From Sinanaerobacter chloroacetimidivorans (lineage in GTDB: Bacteria; Bacillota; Clostridia; Peptostreptococcales; Anaerovoracaceae), in assembly GCF_018128545.1 (NCBI RefSeq), contig NZ_JAGSND010000012.1:1-64000 (forward strand): a DNA stretch of 64,000 nt, written 5' to 3'. The notes below the pieces were generated by a model. That model was not told the DNA's origin, ran no database searches, and was given only the letters and a program-made list of their open reading frames with translations. Shown in pieces: positions 16,338 through 25,802 of this stretch (within the stretch, counting starts at the first letter, position 1; every line of letters starts with the position of its first letter). The position numbers and the translations under genes are program-made.

Positions 16338-16778
16338 ATGGAAAAATTTCAGGGAAGAGCGGTGATTCCGGGACAGATCAAGGGAAATGCTATGGTGTCC
16401 AAAAAGGGATTCAATGTGCTTTCATCCTATATGGGCGCGCTGGTATCCAATGGAAAACAGACACTGTGTACCGACCAGAACAATCCGGATCTGTTTCAGA
16501 AGGATCTGTCGGGAGCCATCCTGTGCATTCCTCAGGTAATCGGCTCCACTACGGCAGGTATGCTGATTCAGACCATCGCAGCGATGGGTATTCAGCCGAA
16601 AGCAATGCTGTTTTCGGCAACAGCAGAATCCCTGGCGATTTCGGGAGTGCTGCTGGCGGATATTTGGGAAAATACAAAGATCATTACGGTTGACGGATTG
16701 GGCGATCGCTTCCTGGAGTTGGTTCAGGAGGGACAGACGGTGGAGGTCACGGAAGACGGCAACGTTACACTTTTTTAA
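16338..16778 (+). CDS. Aconitase X swivel subunit (small, DUF126)
   Basis: A 146-aa DUF126/AcnX swivel domain protein: GRAVIPGQIKGNAMVS at the N terminus and CIPQVIGSTTAGMLIQ in the centre, with ADIWENTKIITVDG near the end. In full-length AcnX this domain closes over the active site; here it is a separate chain starting 1 nt after the catalytic subunit. The two must act as one enzyme. Confidence 0.85.
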   Translation: MEKFQGRAVIPGQIKGNAMVSKKGFNVLSSYMGALVSNGKQTLCTDQNNPDLFQKDLSGAILCIPQVIGSTTAGMLIQTIAAMGIQPKAMLFSATAESLAISGVLLADIWENTKIITVDGLGDRFLELVQEGQTVEVTEDGNVTLF

Positions 16779-16802
16779 GCGAATAGAAATGGAGGAAAAA
16801 AC

Positions 16803-18791
16803 ATGAGTACCAAATACAAAGAACTTTTTGAGCCTGCATATATCGGGAAAGTACAGATAAAAAACAAGTTATCCATGGCTCCCATGGGTCCTGTCGGATA
16901 TGCCGATGCACTGGGTGCAATGAACCAAAGGCTGCAGGAATATTATGTAGAGCGGGCAAAGGGCGGAATCGGACTGATTATCACCGGTATCTGCAGTGTG
17001 GATCTGGATGTTGAAGGTCTGGTCAGACCTGGCCTCCCATGTCCGACTCAGAATCCGCTGGCGTTTATTCATGAAGCGTATCAGATGAATGAAAGAATTC
17101 ACGCATACGGAACAAAGATTTTTCTTCAGCTCACCGGCGGCCTTGGCAGAAGCGCCTTGCCTGGATTTGCTACCAAGTTTATCGCTCCTTCGGAGAATGA
17201 AAACAGATTTGATCCCCGCATCAAGCACAGGGAAATGACGATAGAAGAAATCAAAAACCTGATTCAAAAATTTGTCATGTCTGCAGTGGTAGCGAAAAAG
17301 GCAGGCTTTGACGGTGTTGAGATCCATGCGGTTCATGAAGGATATCTTCTCGACCAGTTTGCCATAGCCCTTTTCAACCGCAGAACGGACGAGTACGGTG
17401 GTCCATTGGAAAATCGACTGAGAGTAGCTACCGATATCGTTAAGGGCATTAAGGCTGCATGCGGTCCCGACTTTCCGGTCAGCCTGCGTTACAGTCTGAA
17501 AAGCTGCATGAAGGGAATCAGACACGGCGGGCTGCCGGGCGAAGAGTATGAAGAAGCGGGCAAGGATATCGAAGAAGGAATCGAGGCGGCTAAAATTCTG
17601 GTCGCGGCAGGCTATGATGCGTTGAACGTAGATGCGGGAACCTACGATTCTTGGTACTGGAATCATCCGCCGATGTACTTCGAAGAAGGAATGTACAGAG
17701 AGTTCGGCAGACTTGTAAAACAGAACGTCGATGTTCCGGTCATTCTGGCCGGAAGAATGGAAAATCCCGAGATGGCAATAGAAGCTCTCGGAGATTCCTG
17801 TGATATCATCGGCCTTGGGAGACAGCTTCTGACCGATCCGTATTATCCGGAAAAAGTAAGAACCGGAAGACTGGATGAAATCAGACCATGCCTTGGCTGT
17901 CATGAAGGCTGCTTGGGCAGAATCGCAAACGCACCTGTAAGCTGCGCCGTAAATCCGGCCTGCGGCAGAGAGAAAATTTACGGTCTTGCACAGGCCGGTA
18001 AGAAGAAAAACATTCTTGTCATCGGAGGCGGTGTAGCGGGAATGGAAGCGGCAAGAGTGCTGGCTGAAAGGGGGCATCGCGTTACCCTCTGTGAAAAGAG
18101 CGGCAGCCTCGGCGGAAATTTGATCCCGGGAAGCGTGCCTCATTTCAAACGCTACGACAGGGCCCTGGTCAAGTGGTATCAGAGACAGCTTGAACTTCTG
18201 AATGTGGAAGTCAAAATGAACTGTGAGATTACCGCGGATCATATCTCCGATTACAAGCCGGATGAAATCATTACGGCAACCGGTTCAAAACCGATTCAGA
18301 GCAAGTTTGGATCGGAGGCTTTTGCGACTACCGCAGATGAAATCCTTCTTGGAAAAGCGAAGGCCGGAAAAAATGTCGTTGTGATCGGCGGCGGGCTGGT
18401 TGGATGCGAAACTGCTCTATGGCTGGCACAGAACGGTTCCAAGGTCACAGTCATCGAAATGCTGAAGGACATTTTGGGCGGCCACGGTGCGCTTCCGCAT
18501 ATGAATCATGATATGCTTGTGGATCTGCTGGCATTCCATAAGGTGGATATCTATACAAGCAGCACTGTGAAGAGTATAGCGGGAGGAAAGGTGACAACGG
18601 AAACTCCGGAAGGAGAGCGTTCATTCCCGGCTGATACGGTTATTTCAGCCATCGGCTACCGCGAAAATAATGCATTGTATGACAAACTAAAGGATATGGA
18701 TATACCGGTCCACAACATTGGAGATTCCCAGAAGGTACATAATATTATGTATTCCATCTGGAATTCATACGAACTTGCCAGAGAGCTGTAA
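16803..18791 (+). CDS. NADH:flavin oxidoreductase, Old Yellow Enzyme/2,4-dienoyl-CoA reductase type
   Basis: A 662-aa enzyme with the layout of 2,4-dienoyl-CoA reductase (FadH) and BaiCD/BaiH enoate reductases: an FMN TIM barrel (about 1-355), a [4Fe-4S] site Cys363/366/370/381, an FAD domain (NILVIGGGVAGMEAA at about 403) and an NAD(P)H domain (NVVVIGGGLVGCETA). It moves electrons from NAD(P)H via FAD, Fe-S and FMN to a C=C bond. In this operon the alkene is probably the product of aconitase X. The barrel contains the EIHAVHEGYLLDQF substrate-site region and HxxH-like residues typical of the family. SD GGAGG; 24 nt after the swivel gene. Confidence 0.88.
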   Translation: MSTKYKELFEPAYIGKVQIKNKLSMAPMGPVGYADALGAMNQRLQEYYVERAKGGIGLIITGICSVDLDVEGLVRPGLPCPTQNPLAFIHEAYQMNERIHAYGTKIFLQLTGGLGRSALPGFATKFIAPSENENRFDPRIKHREMTIEEIKNLIQKFVMSAVVAKKAGFDGVEIHAVHEGYLLDQFAIALFNRRTDEYGGPLENRLRVATDIVKGIKAACGPDFPVSLRYSLKSCMKGIRHGGLPGEEYEEAGKDIEEGIEAAKILVAAGYDALNVDAGTYDSWYWNHPPMYFEEGMYREFGRLVKQNVDVPVILAGRMENPEMAIEALGDSCDIIGLGRQLLTDPYYPEKVRTGRLDEIRPCLGCHEGCLGRIANAPVSCAVNPACGREKIYGLAQAGKKKNILVIGGGVAGMEAARVLAERGHRVTLCEKSGSLGGNLIPGSVPHFKRYDRALVKWYQRQLELLNVEVKMNCEITADHISDYKPDEIITATGSKPIQSKFGSEAFATTADEILLGKAKAGKNVVVIGGGLVGCETALWLAQNGSKVTVIEMLKDILGGHGALPHMNHDMLVDLLAFHKVDIYTSSTVKSIAGGKVTTETPEGERSFPADTVISAIGYRENNALYDKLKDMDIPVHNIGDSQKVHNIMYSIWNSYELAREL

Positions 18792-18805
18792 CTCTTAATT
18801 CTGGT

Positions 18806-20377
18806 CTAATCCTCGCAGCTTTTGCGAAAGTCCTTGGGCTTAACGCCTACAACCTTTTTAAATATACGGGAGAAATAAACCGGATCGGAGATACCCACTC
18901 GTTCAGCAACCTCATAGGTTTTCAGAGGCGTAGTGCGAAACAGCGTTTTGGCTGCATCAATGCGAACATTCTGCATATAGGTGCTTAGATTTTCTCCCGT
19001 TTCCCGCTTGAATAGCTTGCTTAGATAGGTTGGGCTTAAATAGACGAGACTGGCAAGCCCCTCCAGTGTAAGCTCTTCTCTGTAATGCTGGGAGATGTAG
19101 TTTTTAATGGTATGAATAAGATTTCCCTGACAGGAAGTGTCGCAGGCCATTCGATCCAGAATCAGCTCTGCAAACGACAGCATATTTTTTTCAAGGCTGT
19201 CCACGGAGCCCCCCTCAATGAGCTTTTTCAAAGCCGGAAGGCCGATTTCTACCGCATAATCCTCTGCGTTGTGGAAGAACAGCGGATTGATGCAGAATTG
19301 ATGAATATAAACACAGATATTGCGAACCTCTTCAATAGGAATTTTATTTTCTTTGATATATTGAAAGAGCTTTGTGATAATTTTGAGCGTACCGCTGATG
19401 TTCTGATTTTCAATGGCAGATTTCAATAGCTTAAGGTCTTCGAAAACATGGGCCATAATCTGCTGTGGAATTGCCGGCATCTGGGAATAGCTGATCACAG
19501 GACGCTCCGGAGAGCACTGGGCGATCTGTACCGCCTGGCCGGCCTCTTCGGCTGCTCTGGACATGCTCAGAGGATCGGTATAGTGTCGGCTGATACCGAT
19601 GTAAAGCAGAAAACGAGGTAAGCTGCCGATGATGTCAACGGCTTCCCGGCACCGCAATTCCAGAGAATCGGTATCGGAGGTACAAGCGATGGCATAGCAC
19701 ATCTGATCGCCGAAGGGGGCGAAATGCACTAGGTATTCGGACAGACAGTCTGCAAGGACGCTCTGGGCCTGCTGAAGATAGACCAGGAGATCCTTCTCAT
19801 TTTCCTCGATGGGTGAGATCTCCAGCCACAGCACGTGGTAGCTTGTAAGATCGAGATTCAGCTGGCTGATGCGGTTCAGCACAAAGAGCTGGGAAAGGCT
19901 GGCGCCGTTGATCAGATCATGAATCAGCATCCCCTGCTGCAGCATGAGATTTTGTTCCGACTGGTCAGCAAGTCTCCTGGCAAGATGCTGGTTGCTGCTG
20001 TCCTCGGCGATAAGCGCCTTTGCCTTTTCCACTGCTTGTACAAGGGAATCAACAGAAGTAGGCTTCAGAACAAAATGAACCACACGGTATTCAATAGCTC
20101 GCTGTGCGTATTCAAAATCCGGAAATCCCGTAAGAATGATAGACTTTATATGGGGATATGTTTCATTCAGCTGTCTGACCAGTTCAAGCCCGTCCATTTC
20201 AGGCATACGGATATCACTGATTACAATGTCCGGATGAATGATTGGAATCTGATTCAGTGCGTCGATTCCGTCCTCTGCCTGGCCTGCCACAACACAGTCC
20301 AGTGTCTCCCATCGGATGCAGTGGGCAAGCCCTTTTCTGATAGCTGCTTCGTTATCCACGATCATAATTTTGAACAT
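18806..20377 (-). CDS. YesN-type response regulator with AraC DNA-binding domain
   Basis: A 523-aa regulator: receiver domain with phospho-acceptor Asp55 (VISDIRMPEMDG), a long middle region of the YesN type, and a C-terminal AraC/XylS double HTH (LTLEGLASLVYLSPTYLSKLFKRETGENL). Together with the overlapping YesM kinase it senses a sugar outside the cell and activates the CUT1 transporter operon that starts 400 nt away in the opposite direction. Convergent with the oxidoreductase gene, 14 nt apart, with no clear terminator between. Confidence 0.9.
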   Translation of the reverse strand: MFKIMIVDNEAAIRKGLAHCIRWETLDCVVAGQAEDGIDALNQIPIIHPDIVISDIRMPEMDGLELVRQLNETYPHIKSIILTGFPDFEYAQRAIEYRVVHFVLKPTSVDSLVQAVEKAKALIAEDSSNQHLARRLADQSEQNLMLQQGMLIHDLINGASLSQLFVLNRISQLNLDLTSYHVLWLEISPIEENEKDLLVYLQQAQSVLADCLSEYLVHFAPFGDQMCYAIACTSDTDSLELRCREAVDIIGSLPRFLLYIGISRHYTDPLSMSRAAEEAGQAVQIAQCSPERPVISYSQMPAIPQQIMAHVFEDLKLLKSAIENQNISGTLKIITKLFQYIKENKIPIEEVRNICVYIHQFCINPLFFHNAEDYAVEIGLPALKKLIEGGSVDSLEKNMLSFAELILDRMACDTSCQGNLIHTIKNYISQHYREELTLEGLASLVYLSPTYLSKLFKRETGENLSTYMQNVRIDAAKTLFRTTPLKTYEVAERVGISDPVYFSRIFKKVVGVKPKDFRKSCED

Positions 20378-22124
20378 CGTAAAAACTCCTTTCGGATTGG
20401 TTATCCGTGTCTATGGGAAGAGTCAGCATTACATCGGTGCCTTTTCCAGGTTCGGAAGAGATCGTCATGCCGTATTGCTGCCCGTAGAGCAGATGAATTC
20501 GGCGGTTAATATTGGCAAGAGCAACATGGTTATGCCTTGTCTGGCCATCATCCGACTCTGCTTCCAGATCTATCCGGGAGGTATCAAAACCAACACCGTC
20601 ATCTGAGACCTTGACACAAACCGATTCATCTTCTTCCCAGATGCTGATTTTCAGAGTGCCGCCCCCTCTTTTCCGTTCCAGGCCGTGGACAATACCGTTT
20701 TCCACCAGAGGCTGAATGGTTAGCTTGGGAAGATAGTAATGCAGGATGGAGGAATCTTCCAGATTAATTTCGTAGTTCAGCTTCTCTTCGAATCGCTCCT
20801 TTTGAAGCTCAAGATAGTATCTTACATAAAGGAGCTCTTCCTGGAAGGTAATGGTCTGTTTATGCTTGTAAGTGACATTCGTCCTGAGCAGCTGGGCCAG
20901 ATTGGATACAATGCGGCAGATTCCCAATTCGTTTGCGGCAAGGCAGCGCATGTTGATCAACTCAAGGACGTTGAAAATAAAATGAGGTTGTATCTGTGAC
21001 TCCAGCAGATTGAATTCTGCTTCGCGAAGCAGCAATCCCTTGGTATATACCTCCCCGAAAAGATCCTCCAGGCGGTCGGCCATGTCGTTGAAGGCGGTTG
21101 CCATTCGTTCCGTTTCCCGATAAGGCGTCGGTTCCATGCGCACAGACAGGTCGCCGGTCGCCAGAAGGTCGATTTTATTCAGCATTTGCTTGACGGGCTT
21201 GCCCAGCATATAAAATAGGAATCCGCCGATCAGCAGGGTAATCAGCAGTATGAGGACGGTGAAAAGTCCGTAAACAAACAGTGTCTGCCGAATGGTTTCC
21301 AGAATCTCATTTCTCGGAATAAATACATCGATTCTCACTCGTGACGGTGGCAGAAACTGGCCGGTATGATAATAGGAAGCACCGTCGATGTCAATATAGT
21401 GTCCCTTGAGGTCTCCCTTGATCTTTCCTTTTAAAGCAGAGGCAAATGGAGTTTCGGCTCCGCTGATAATGCCTCCGTCCGTTCTGCTGACTACTACATT
21501 AGCCTGCTGATAAACCGTATCGATATATGAAGTATCGACAAGGTTTGCAGCTCGTATTTCAATGATGATTTTCCCTAAAGTCTTCATCGTCTCCAGGTCA
21601 ATATAATCTACAATACAATAGCAATAATCAGGGTATTCCGGTACGGTAAAAAGTTCTCTGGCAGAATTAGCGTTTTTGTATGTCTCGAAAACGTGCATGA
21701 CACGGCGGGAGGTTCCGATGAATTCTCCTCCTCTTAAGATGGATAAATATTGCTGACCGTCTTTTACCAGATAGATTCCCGTTACTGCATTGGGGTCCAG
21801 CGTATCACTGACAAGAAGAGCACGGCTCAGACCTTCTTCAACCTCAAGCCTCTTCAGTTGATCCGGCGCAACTTCCGTGCGCATAATCTGCTGTGTTGCA
21901 TCGTCGCTCATGAGATAGTAGATGCTGTTGCGCATGGCATTGAGGGTAGAGCCTGTCCTTTCCGAAACCTGGCTCAAATAAAAATCCACCGTTTCGCGAA
22001 CGGTGTCCTTTAATCTGGCAGATGCCGCACTTCCGAAATATATGGCAGTGCAGGAAATCGGCAGAATGATCAAAATGCAGCACATCAGAACGGCGATTAC
22101 TGCAAGAGACTTTTTGTGTTTCAT
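20352..22124 (-). CDS. YesM-type sensor histidine kinase
   Basis: A 590-aa membrane kinase: one N-terminal helix, ~240-residue extracellular sensor, second helix (FVYGLFTVLILLITLLIGGFLFYML), HAMP domain, and the His_kinase/HATPase pair of the LytS/YesM class with the phosphorylated His in QIQPHFIFN and the N-box LVENGIVHG. Its 3' end overlaps yesN by 26 nt. Phosphorylates the YesN-type regulator. The leader has no obvious signal peptide cleavage; it is a membrane anchor. Confidence 0.9.
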   Translation of the reverse strand: MKHKKSLAVIAVLMCCILIILPISCTAIYFGSAASARLKDTVRETVDFYLSQVSERTGSTLNAMRNSIYYLMSDDATQQIMRTEVAPDQLKRLEVEEGLSRALLVSDTLDPNAVTGIYLVKDGQQYLSILRGGEFIGTSRRVMHVFETYKNANSARELFTVPEYPDYCYCIVDYIDLETMKTLGKIIIEIRAANLVDTSYIDTVYQQANVVVSRTDGGIISGAETPFASALKGKIKGDLKGHYIDIDGASYYHTGQFLPPSRVRIDVFIPRNEILETIRQTLFVYGLFTVLILLITLLIGGFLFYMLGKPVKQMLNKIDLLATGDLSVRMEPTPYRETERMATAFNDMADRLEDLFGEVYTKGLLLREAEFNLLESQIQPHFIFNVLELINMRCLAANELGICRIVSNLAQLLRTNVTYKHKQTITFQEELLYVRYYLELQKERFEEKLNYEINLEDSSILHYYLPKLTIQPLVENGIVHGLERKRGGGTLKISIWEEDESVCVKVSDDGVGFDTSRIDLEAESDDGQTRHNHVALANINRRIHLLYGQQYGMTISSEPGKGTDVMLTLPIDTDNQSERSFYDVQNYDRG

Positions 22125-22531
22125 ACCTGTAACCCTCTTAACTTCTTTGTGAGTACCTCCGCCCGAGCAAAGCAGGTTTTAGGAGGTGCCCTTGTTTCTT
22201 TTAATCTTATCATATTTGCAATCTATTGAAAATAATACGCTTTCGTTTTCGGACACCTCTGGGAAAGCTGCACAAAATTGTACTAGAAATGAGTAAAATA
22301 GTCCGGTTTTTTCAAAAAGTTATAAAAAAGAGTTTTATTGAGCCGAAAACCAAGCAGGATAATGCAAACTTTGATCTGTTTGCTTTATAGTTTTTTTATG
22401 GGTTATTTTTTATACTTATAGTAACATTACATCGGTTGACAATTTCATCTGCGTCAAGTGTATCGTTATCTTGTCAGCCAATGCAAAAAAACGGAGCGAT
22501 CCGAGCTATGTTAAAATTGAGGAGGATTATC
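22125..22531. promoter_or_regulatory. Divergent control region between yesM and the sugar transporter
   Basis: This 400-nt gap lies between the kinase and the solute-binding protein. Toward the transporter there is TTGACA (22437-22442) with a weak TGTATC 17 nt on. Toward yesM there are AT-rich -10-like boxes (TATGAT around 22206-22212, minus). An ACCTCC/GGAGGT inverted repeat lies near 22154-22188. The YesN binding site is presumably here, but I cannot point to it. Confidence 0.4.
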
Positions 22532-23842
22532 ATGAAGAAGAGATTATTGGCATTGACCATGGCGGCTGTCATGACTGCAGCGTTGTTTACAGGCTGCGGT
22601 AAGAGTGCAGATACCGCTGAATCAGATTCTGACAATGGCGTTGTGACCATTAATTATCCGACGTTCCAGTGCGGCGTCAATACGGCTGCTCCCGTAGTTG
22701 CAAAACTGGTGGAAGAATTCAACACAGAATATGCCGGCAAATACCAGATCAAACTGGAAGAGGTTCCCGGCGATGCAAACTATGTTGACAAAATAAAGGT
22801 ACAGCTCGGTACGGGCGATCTTCCGCCTGTCGTATACGGAGGCGGTTACAATCTGCTGGATCTTGCGATTGCAAAGGATCTTGTGGTTGATCTGACCGAC
22901 AAGGTAAACGCTGATACGGAATGGAAGGCGCTCTACTCCACGGCAGCGCTGACTACCAACAGCCGTAACGGAAAAATTTACGCATCTTCTGTGGAAGGTT
23001 CCATCGTTGGCTATTTCTATAACAAGGAACTGTTCGCAAAGGCCGGAATTACCGAACCTGCAAAGACCTGGGACGAATTTTTCCAGCAGTGCGATAAGCT
23101 GAAGAAAGCAGGAATTACTCCGTTGGCTATGGATACTGCAGATTCCGCATGGGTTACTCAGCTCTGGTGGGGTGCAATGGTTGCAACCTCGGGAGATAAT
23201 GGCTTGAAATTCATGCAGACGATGAATCCGTCGGACTACAATACTCCGGAAATGATCGCGGCGGTTGAAAAAGTACAGAAGATGCTCAAAGAATATACCA
23301 CGCTGGATGCCATCGGCGGTAAGTATGAAAACGCTGCCAATAACTTCCTTTCCGGTCAGGCTGCAATGATTGCAAACGGACCATGGATGATCGGCGATTT
23401 CTCCGATACAACTAAGACAACAGAAGGTTTTGCAGATAAAGTAGGATCAGCGGTATATCCGGGCAACTTCGTGTATGACGCTCCGATCCAGGGTTACTTT
23501 GTAACAAAGCAGGATGATCCAAAGGTAGAAGAAGCTGCAATCGCAATGGTTAAGTTCTTTACATCGGCTCATGCGCAGCAGCTCGGACTTGAAATGCAGG
23601 GTATGGTACCGGCATCTGATACTGTTAAAATTACGGATAAAGCAGCTGAAAAATATCCGCTGCTGGTTGACTTCCTCGGCAAGGCATCCAATGCGACTCT
23701 GAGAAGCGACAATATGCAGGCTACCATGTACTCCAACCTGCTTGATGTGGTAAGTCAGGAACTGCCTCGTCTTTACTCCGGCGAACTGGATGCAAAGGCA
23801 TTTTGCCAGAAGCTCACAGACGCTGCTGCAAAGAACAAGTAA
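22532..23842 (+). CDS. Extracellular sugar-binding lipoprotein of a CUT1 ABC transporter
   Basis: A 436-aa solute-binding protein (family 1). Lipobox FTGC with Cys22 anchors it to the membrane after signal peptidase II cleavage. The mature part has the usual two-lobe pattern, including AKTWDEFFQQCDKLKKAGITP and GQAAMIANGPWMIGDF. Start is the ATG at 22532 after TGAGGAGG; the upstream in-frame ATG has no SD. Binds the sugar that feeds the enzymes downstream. Expressed ahead of an intercistronic hairpin that may keep it in excess over the permeases. Confidence 0.9.
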   Translation: MKKRLLALTMAAVMTAALFTGCGKSADTAESDSDNGVVTINYPTFQCGVNTAAPVVAKLVEEFNTEYAGKYQIKLEEVPGDANYVDKIKVQLGTGDLPPVVYGGGYNLLDLAIAKDLVVDLTDKVNADTEWKALYSTAALTTNSRNGKIYASSVEGSIVGYFYNKELFAKAGITEPAKTWDEFFQQCDKLKKAGITPLAMDTADSAWVTQLWWGAMVATSGDNGLKFMQTMNPSDYNTPEMIAAVEKVQKMLKEYTTLDAIGGKYENAANNFLSGQAAMIANGPWMIGDFSDTTKTTEGFADKVGSAVYPGNFVYDAPIQGYFVTKQDDPKVEEAAIAMVKFFTSAHAQQLGLEMQGMVPASDTVKITDKAAEKYPLLVDFLGKASNATLRSDNMQATMYSNLLDVVSQELPRLYSGELDAKAFCQKLTDAAAKNK

Positions 23843-23886
23843 TACAGCAAAATTTTTCATTACATTTTTCTTCTATAATTGATATG

Positions 23887-23928
23887 GCAAATGGGCTCGC
23901 AGAGTAGCTTCGCAGCCCATTTGCTTTA
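23887..23928 (+). terminator. Intercistronic hairpin between binding protein and permeases
   Basis: 11-bp stem GCAAATGGGCT / AGCCCATTTGC with a 16-nt loop followed by TTTATAC. Too weak a T tract for full termination; in this position such hairpins usually stabilise the upstream mRNA or terminate partially, giving more binding protein than permease. Confidence 0.7.
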
Positions 23929-23962
23929 TACAAAAACCAATAACGGAAAGGACTGAGTCATT

Positions 23963-24835
23963 GTGAAAATCAAAAAAGGCTGGATACCGATATTTCTGCT
24001 TCCGGCAGTTGTTCTTTTCCTGCTGATTTATGCGCTTCCTCTGGTTATGGTGTTTGGCACTTCGTTATTTGATTACAGACTGTCCGCCCAGAAAATGACT
24101 TTTATCGGCTTCGAGAATTATATTCGGCTCATTCACGATCAGGATTTTTTTAAGGCCCTTAGCAATACGGTGATTTGGATTTTTATTCAGTGCATTCTTC
24201 ATGTGGCCCTGGGTACTGTAATCGCATTGATCCTATATAAAAAACCGAGGGGCTGGAAGTTTGTTCGAACTGCCTATATGGTGCCCAATATCATATCCAA
24301 TGCGGCAATCGGCATGATTTTTCTTAATATATTTAACCCGCAGTTCGGCGTTGTCAATTCGGTGCTGAAAGCGGTTGGACTGGAAAAGCTGACACATAAC
24401 TGGCTGATGGATTCCGCTACGGCATTTCCAGCCGTCACATTAATCTGGGTTCTCTTTGCAGGCTATACCACAACGCTGGTACTGGCCCAGGCACTCTCTC
24501 TCGATGAATCCATGCTTGAGGCTGCACGGGTGGACGGAGCGACTCCGTTTCAGGTAGATATGATGGTGGTTCTGCCCATGCTGAAAAAGATCATTGGAAC
24601 AACGATGGTAATGGCAGCTACCTATATGCTTCAGATATTTGACCTTATTTACATCACTACAAACGGCGGGCCGGGAAAGACAACAACAAACCTTCCGCTT
24701 CAGCTTTACGGCGTATATAAAACAGAAAACAATTACGGCTATGCCAACACCATCGGCGTTTGCATCGTGGTAATCGGAGTGATTGCCATGACCATCATCA
24801 ATAAGGCCCTCAAGGTCAACAAAGAAGAGTATTAA
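23963..24835 (+). CDS. Sugar ABC transporter permease 1 (CUT1, MalF-like)
   Basis: A 290-aa permease with six hydrophobic segments and the EAA loop LDESMLEAARVDGATPFQ that docks the ATPase. GTG start after GGAAAGGA with a rather long spacer. No ATP-binding gene occurs in the operon, so a shared MsmX-type ATPase encoded elsewhere probably powers it. Confidence 0.9.
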   Translation: MKIKKGWIPIFLLPAVVLFLLIYALPLVMVFGTSLFDYRLSAQKMTFIGFENYIRLIHDQDFFKALSNTVIWIFIQCILHVALGTVIALILYKKPRGWKFVRTAYMVPNIISNAAIGMIFLNIFNPQFGVVNSVLKAVGLEKLTHNWLMDSATAFPAVTLIWVLFAGYTTTLVLAQALSLDESMLEAARVDGATPFQVDMMVVLPMLKKIIGTTMVMAATYMLQIFDLIYITTNGGPGKTTTNLPLQLYGVYKTENNYGYANTIGVCIVVIGVIAMTIINKALKVNKEEY

Positions 24836-24849
24836 GGAGGCAGGAAATC

Positions 24850-25695
24850 GTGAAATTCAAACATATGAACGAGAAAGAACGCATACTGCACGTTCTCAAA
24901 TACCTGTTTCTCGCTGCCTGCGTATTTGTGGCGCTGTTCCCCATAGTTTGGGTCATTATGTCTTCGTTTAAAACCAATGCAGAGATCTTATCAAACGGTG
25001 TGGCGCTTCCGCACAGCTTCAGCTTCAAGGGCTATGTGGATGCACTGAAAATTTCACCGATTCTCAGTTACTTTTGGAACAGCATTATTATTACGGCGAT
25101 TTCCACCGTGCTGAACGTATTATTTTTATCCATGGCGGCATATGTATTTGCACGGTTCACCTTCCGCGGCCGGGACACGCTTTATTTCATACTTTCCCTG
25201 GCGTTGGTGATTCCCATGACTGCACTGCTGCATCCGGTATACAGCGTAATTCAACACCTTGGATTGTATGATACCAAGGCCGGCCTGATTCTGGTCTATA
25301 CGGCACTGAATCTGCCCATGTCGCTGCTCATACTCAGAAGCACGTTTCTGTCCATCCCCAAAGCCATTGAAGAAGCTGCTTATGTAGACGGTGCAGGATT
25401 TGTCCGTACCTTTTTCCAGATCATGCTGCCCTGTGCAAAGGGTGGTCTGACCTCGGCGGCTGTGCTGGCATTCCTGAATTCCTGGAATGAATTTACCTTT
25501 GCTCTGGTTCTGACAAGTGGACAGTCAGCGAGAACACTGCCTCTCTCCCTGAGCTATTTCACCGCCCAGTTCAGCTTTAATTATACGGCAATGTTTGCAG
25601 CGGTTACCATTGCAGTGATACCGTCCATCGCAGTGTTTGCTATTTTCCAGGAGCAGGTGGTATCGAGTCTCACCGCAGGCTCTGTCAAAGAATAA
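24850..25695 (+). CDS. Sugar ABC transporter permease 2 (CUT1, MalG-like)
   Basis: A 281-aa permease, six hydrophobic segments, EAA loop IPKAIEEAAYVDGAGFVR. GTG start after AAGGAGG, 14 nt downstream of permease 1. Forms the transmembrane heterodimer with it. The next gene begins 107 nt later, the largest gap in this operon, with a short AT-rich inverted repeat (GATTGAAA / TTTCAATC-like, about 25720-25760). Confidence 0.9.
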   Translation: MKFKHMNEKERILHVLKYLFLAACVFVALFPIVWVIMSSFKTNAEILSNGVALPHSFSFKGYVDALKISPILSYFWNSIIITAISTVLNVLFLSMAAYVFARFTFRGRDTLYFILSLALVIPMTALLHPVYSVIQHLGLYDTKAGLILVYTALNLPMSLLILRSTFLSIPKAIEEAAYVDGAGFVRTFFQIMLPCAKGGLTSAAVLAFLNSWNEFTFALVLTSGQSARTLPLSLSYFTAQFSFNYTAMFAAVTIAVIPSIAVFAIFQEQVVSSLTAGSVKE

Positions 25696-25802
25696 GGATA
25701 CAAGGGGTTGGCTTGAAATAGATTGAAAATCATAGGCGTTTCGATTCAATCTATTTTGAGACTCCCCATAATATAGAACAATACAAAATGGAGGAATATT
25801 AA

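Noticed and set aside
16869..18242. 457-aa minus-strand ORF inside the Old Yellow Enzyme gene
   Set aside because: Long antisense frame with low-complexity, Ser/Cys/His-rich translation and no SD; the plus-strand enzyme has strong motifs.
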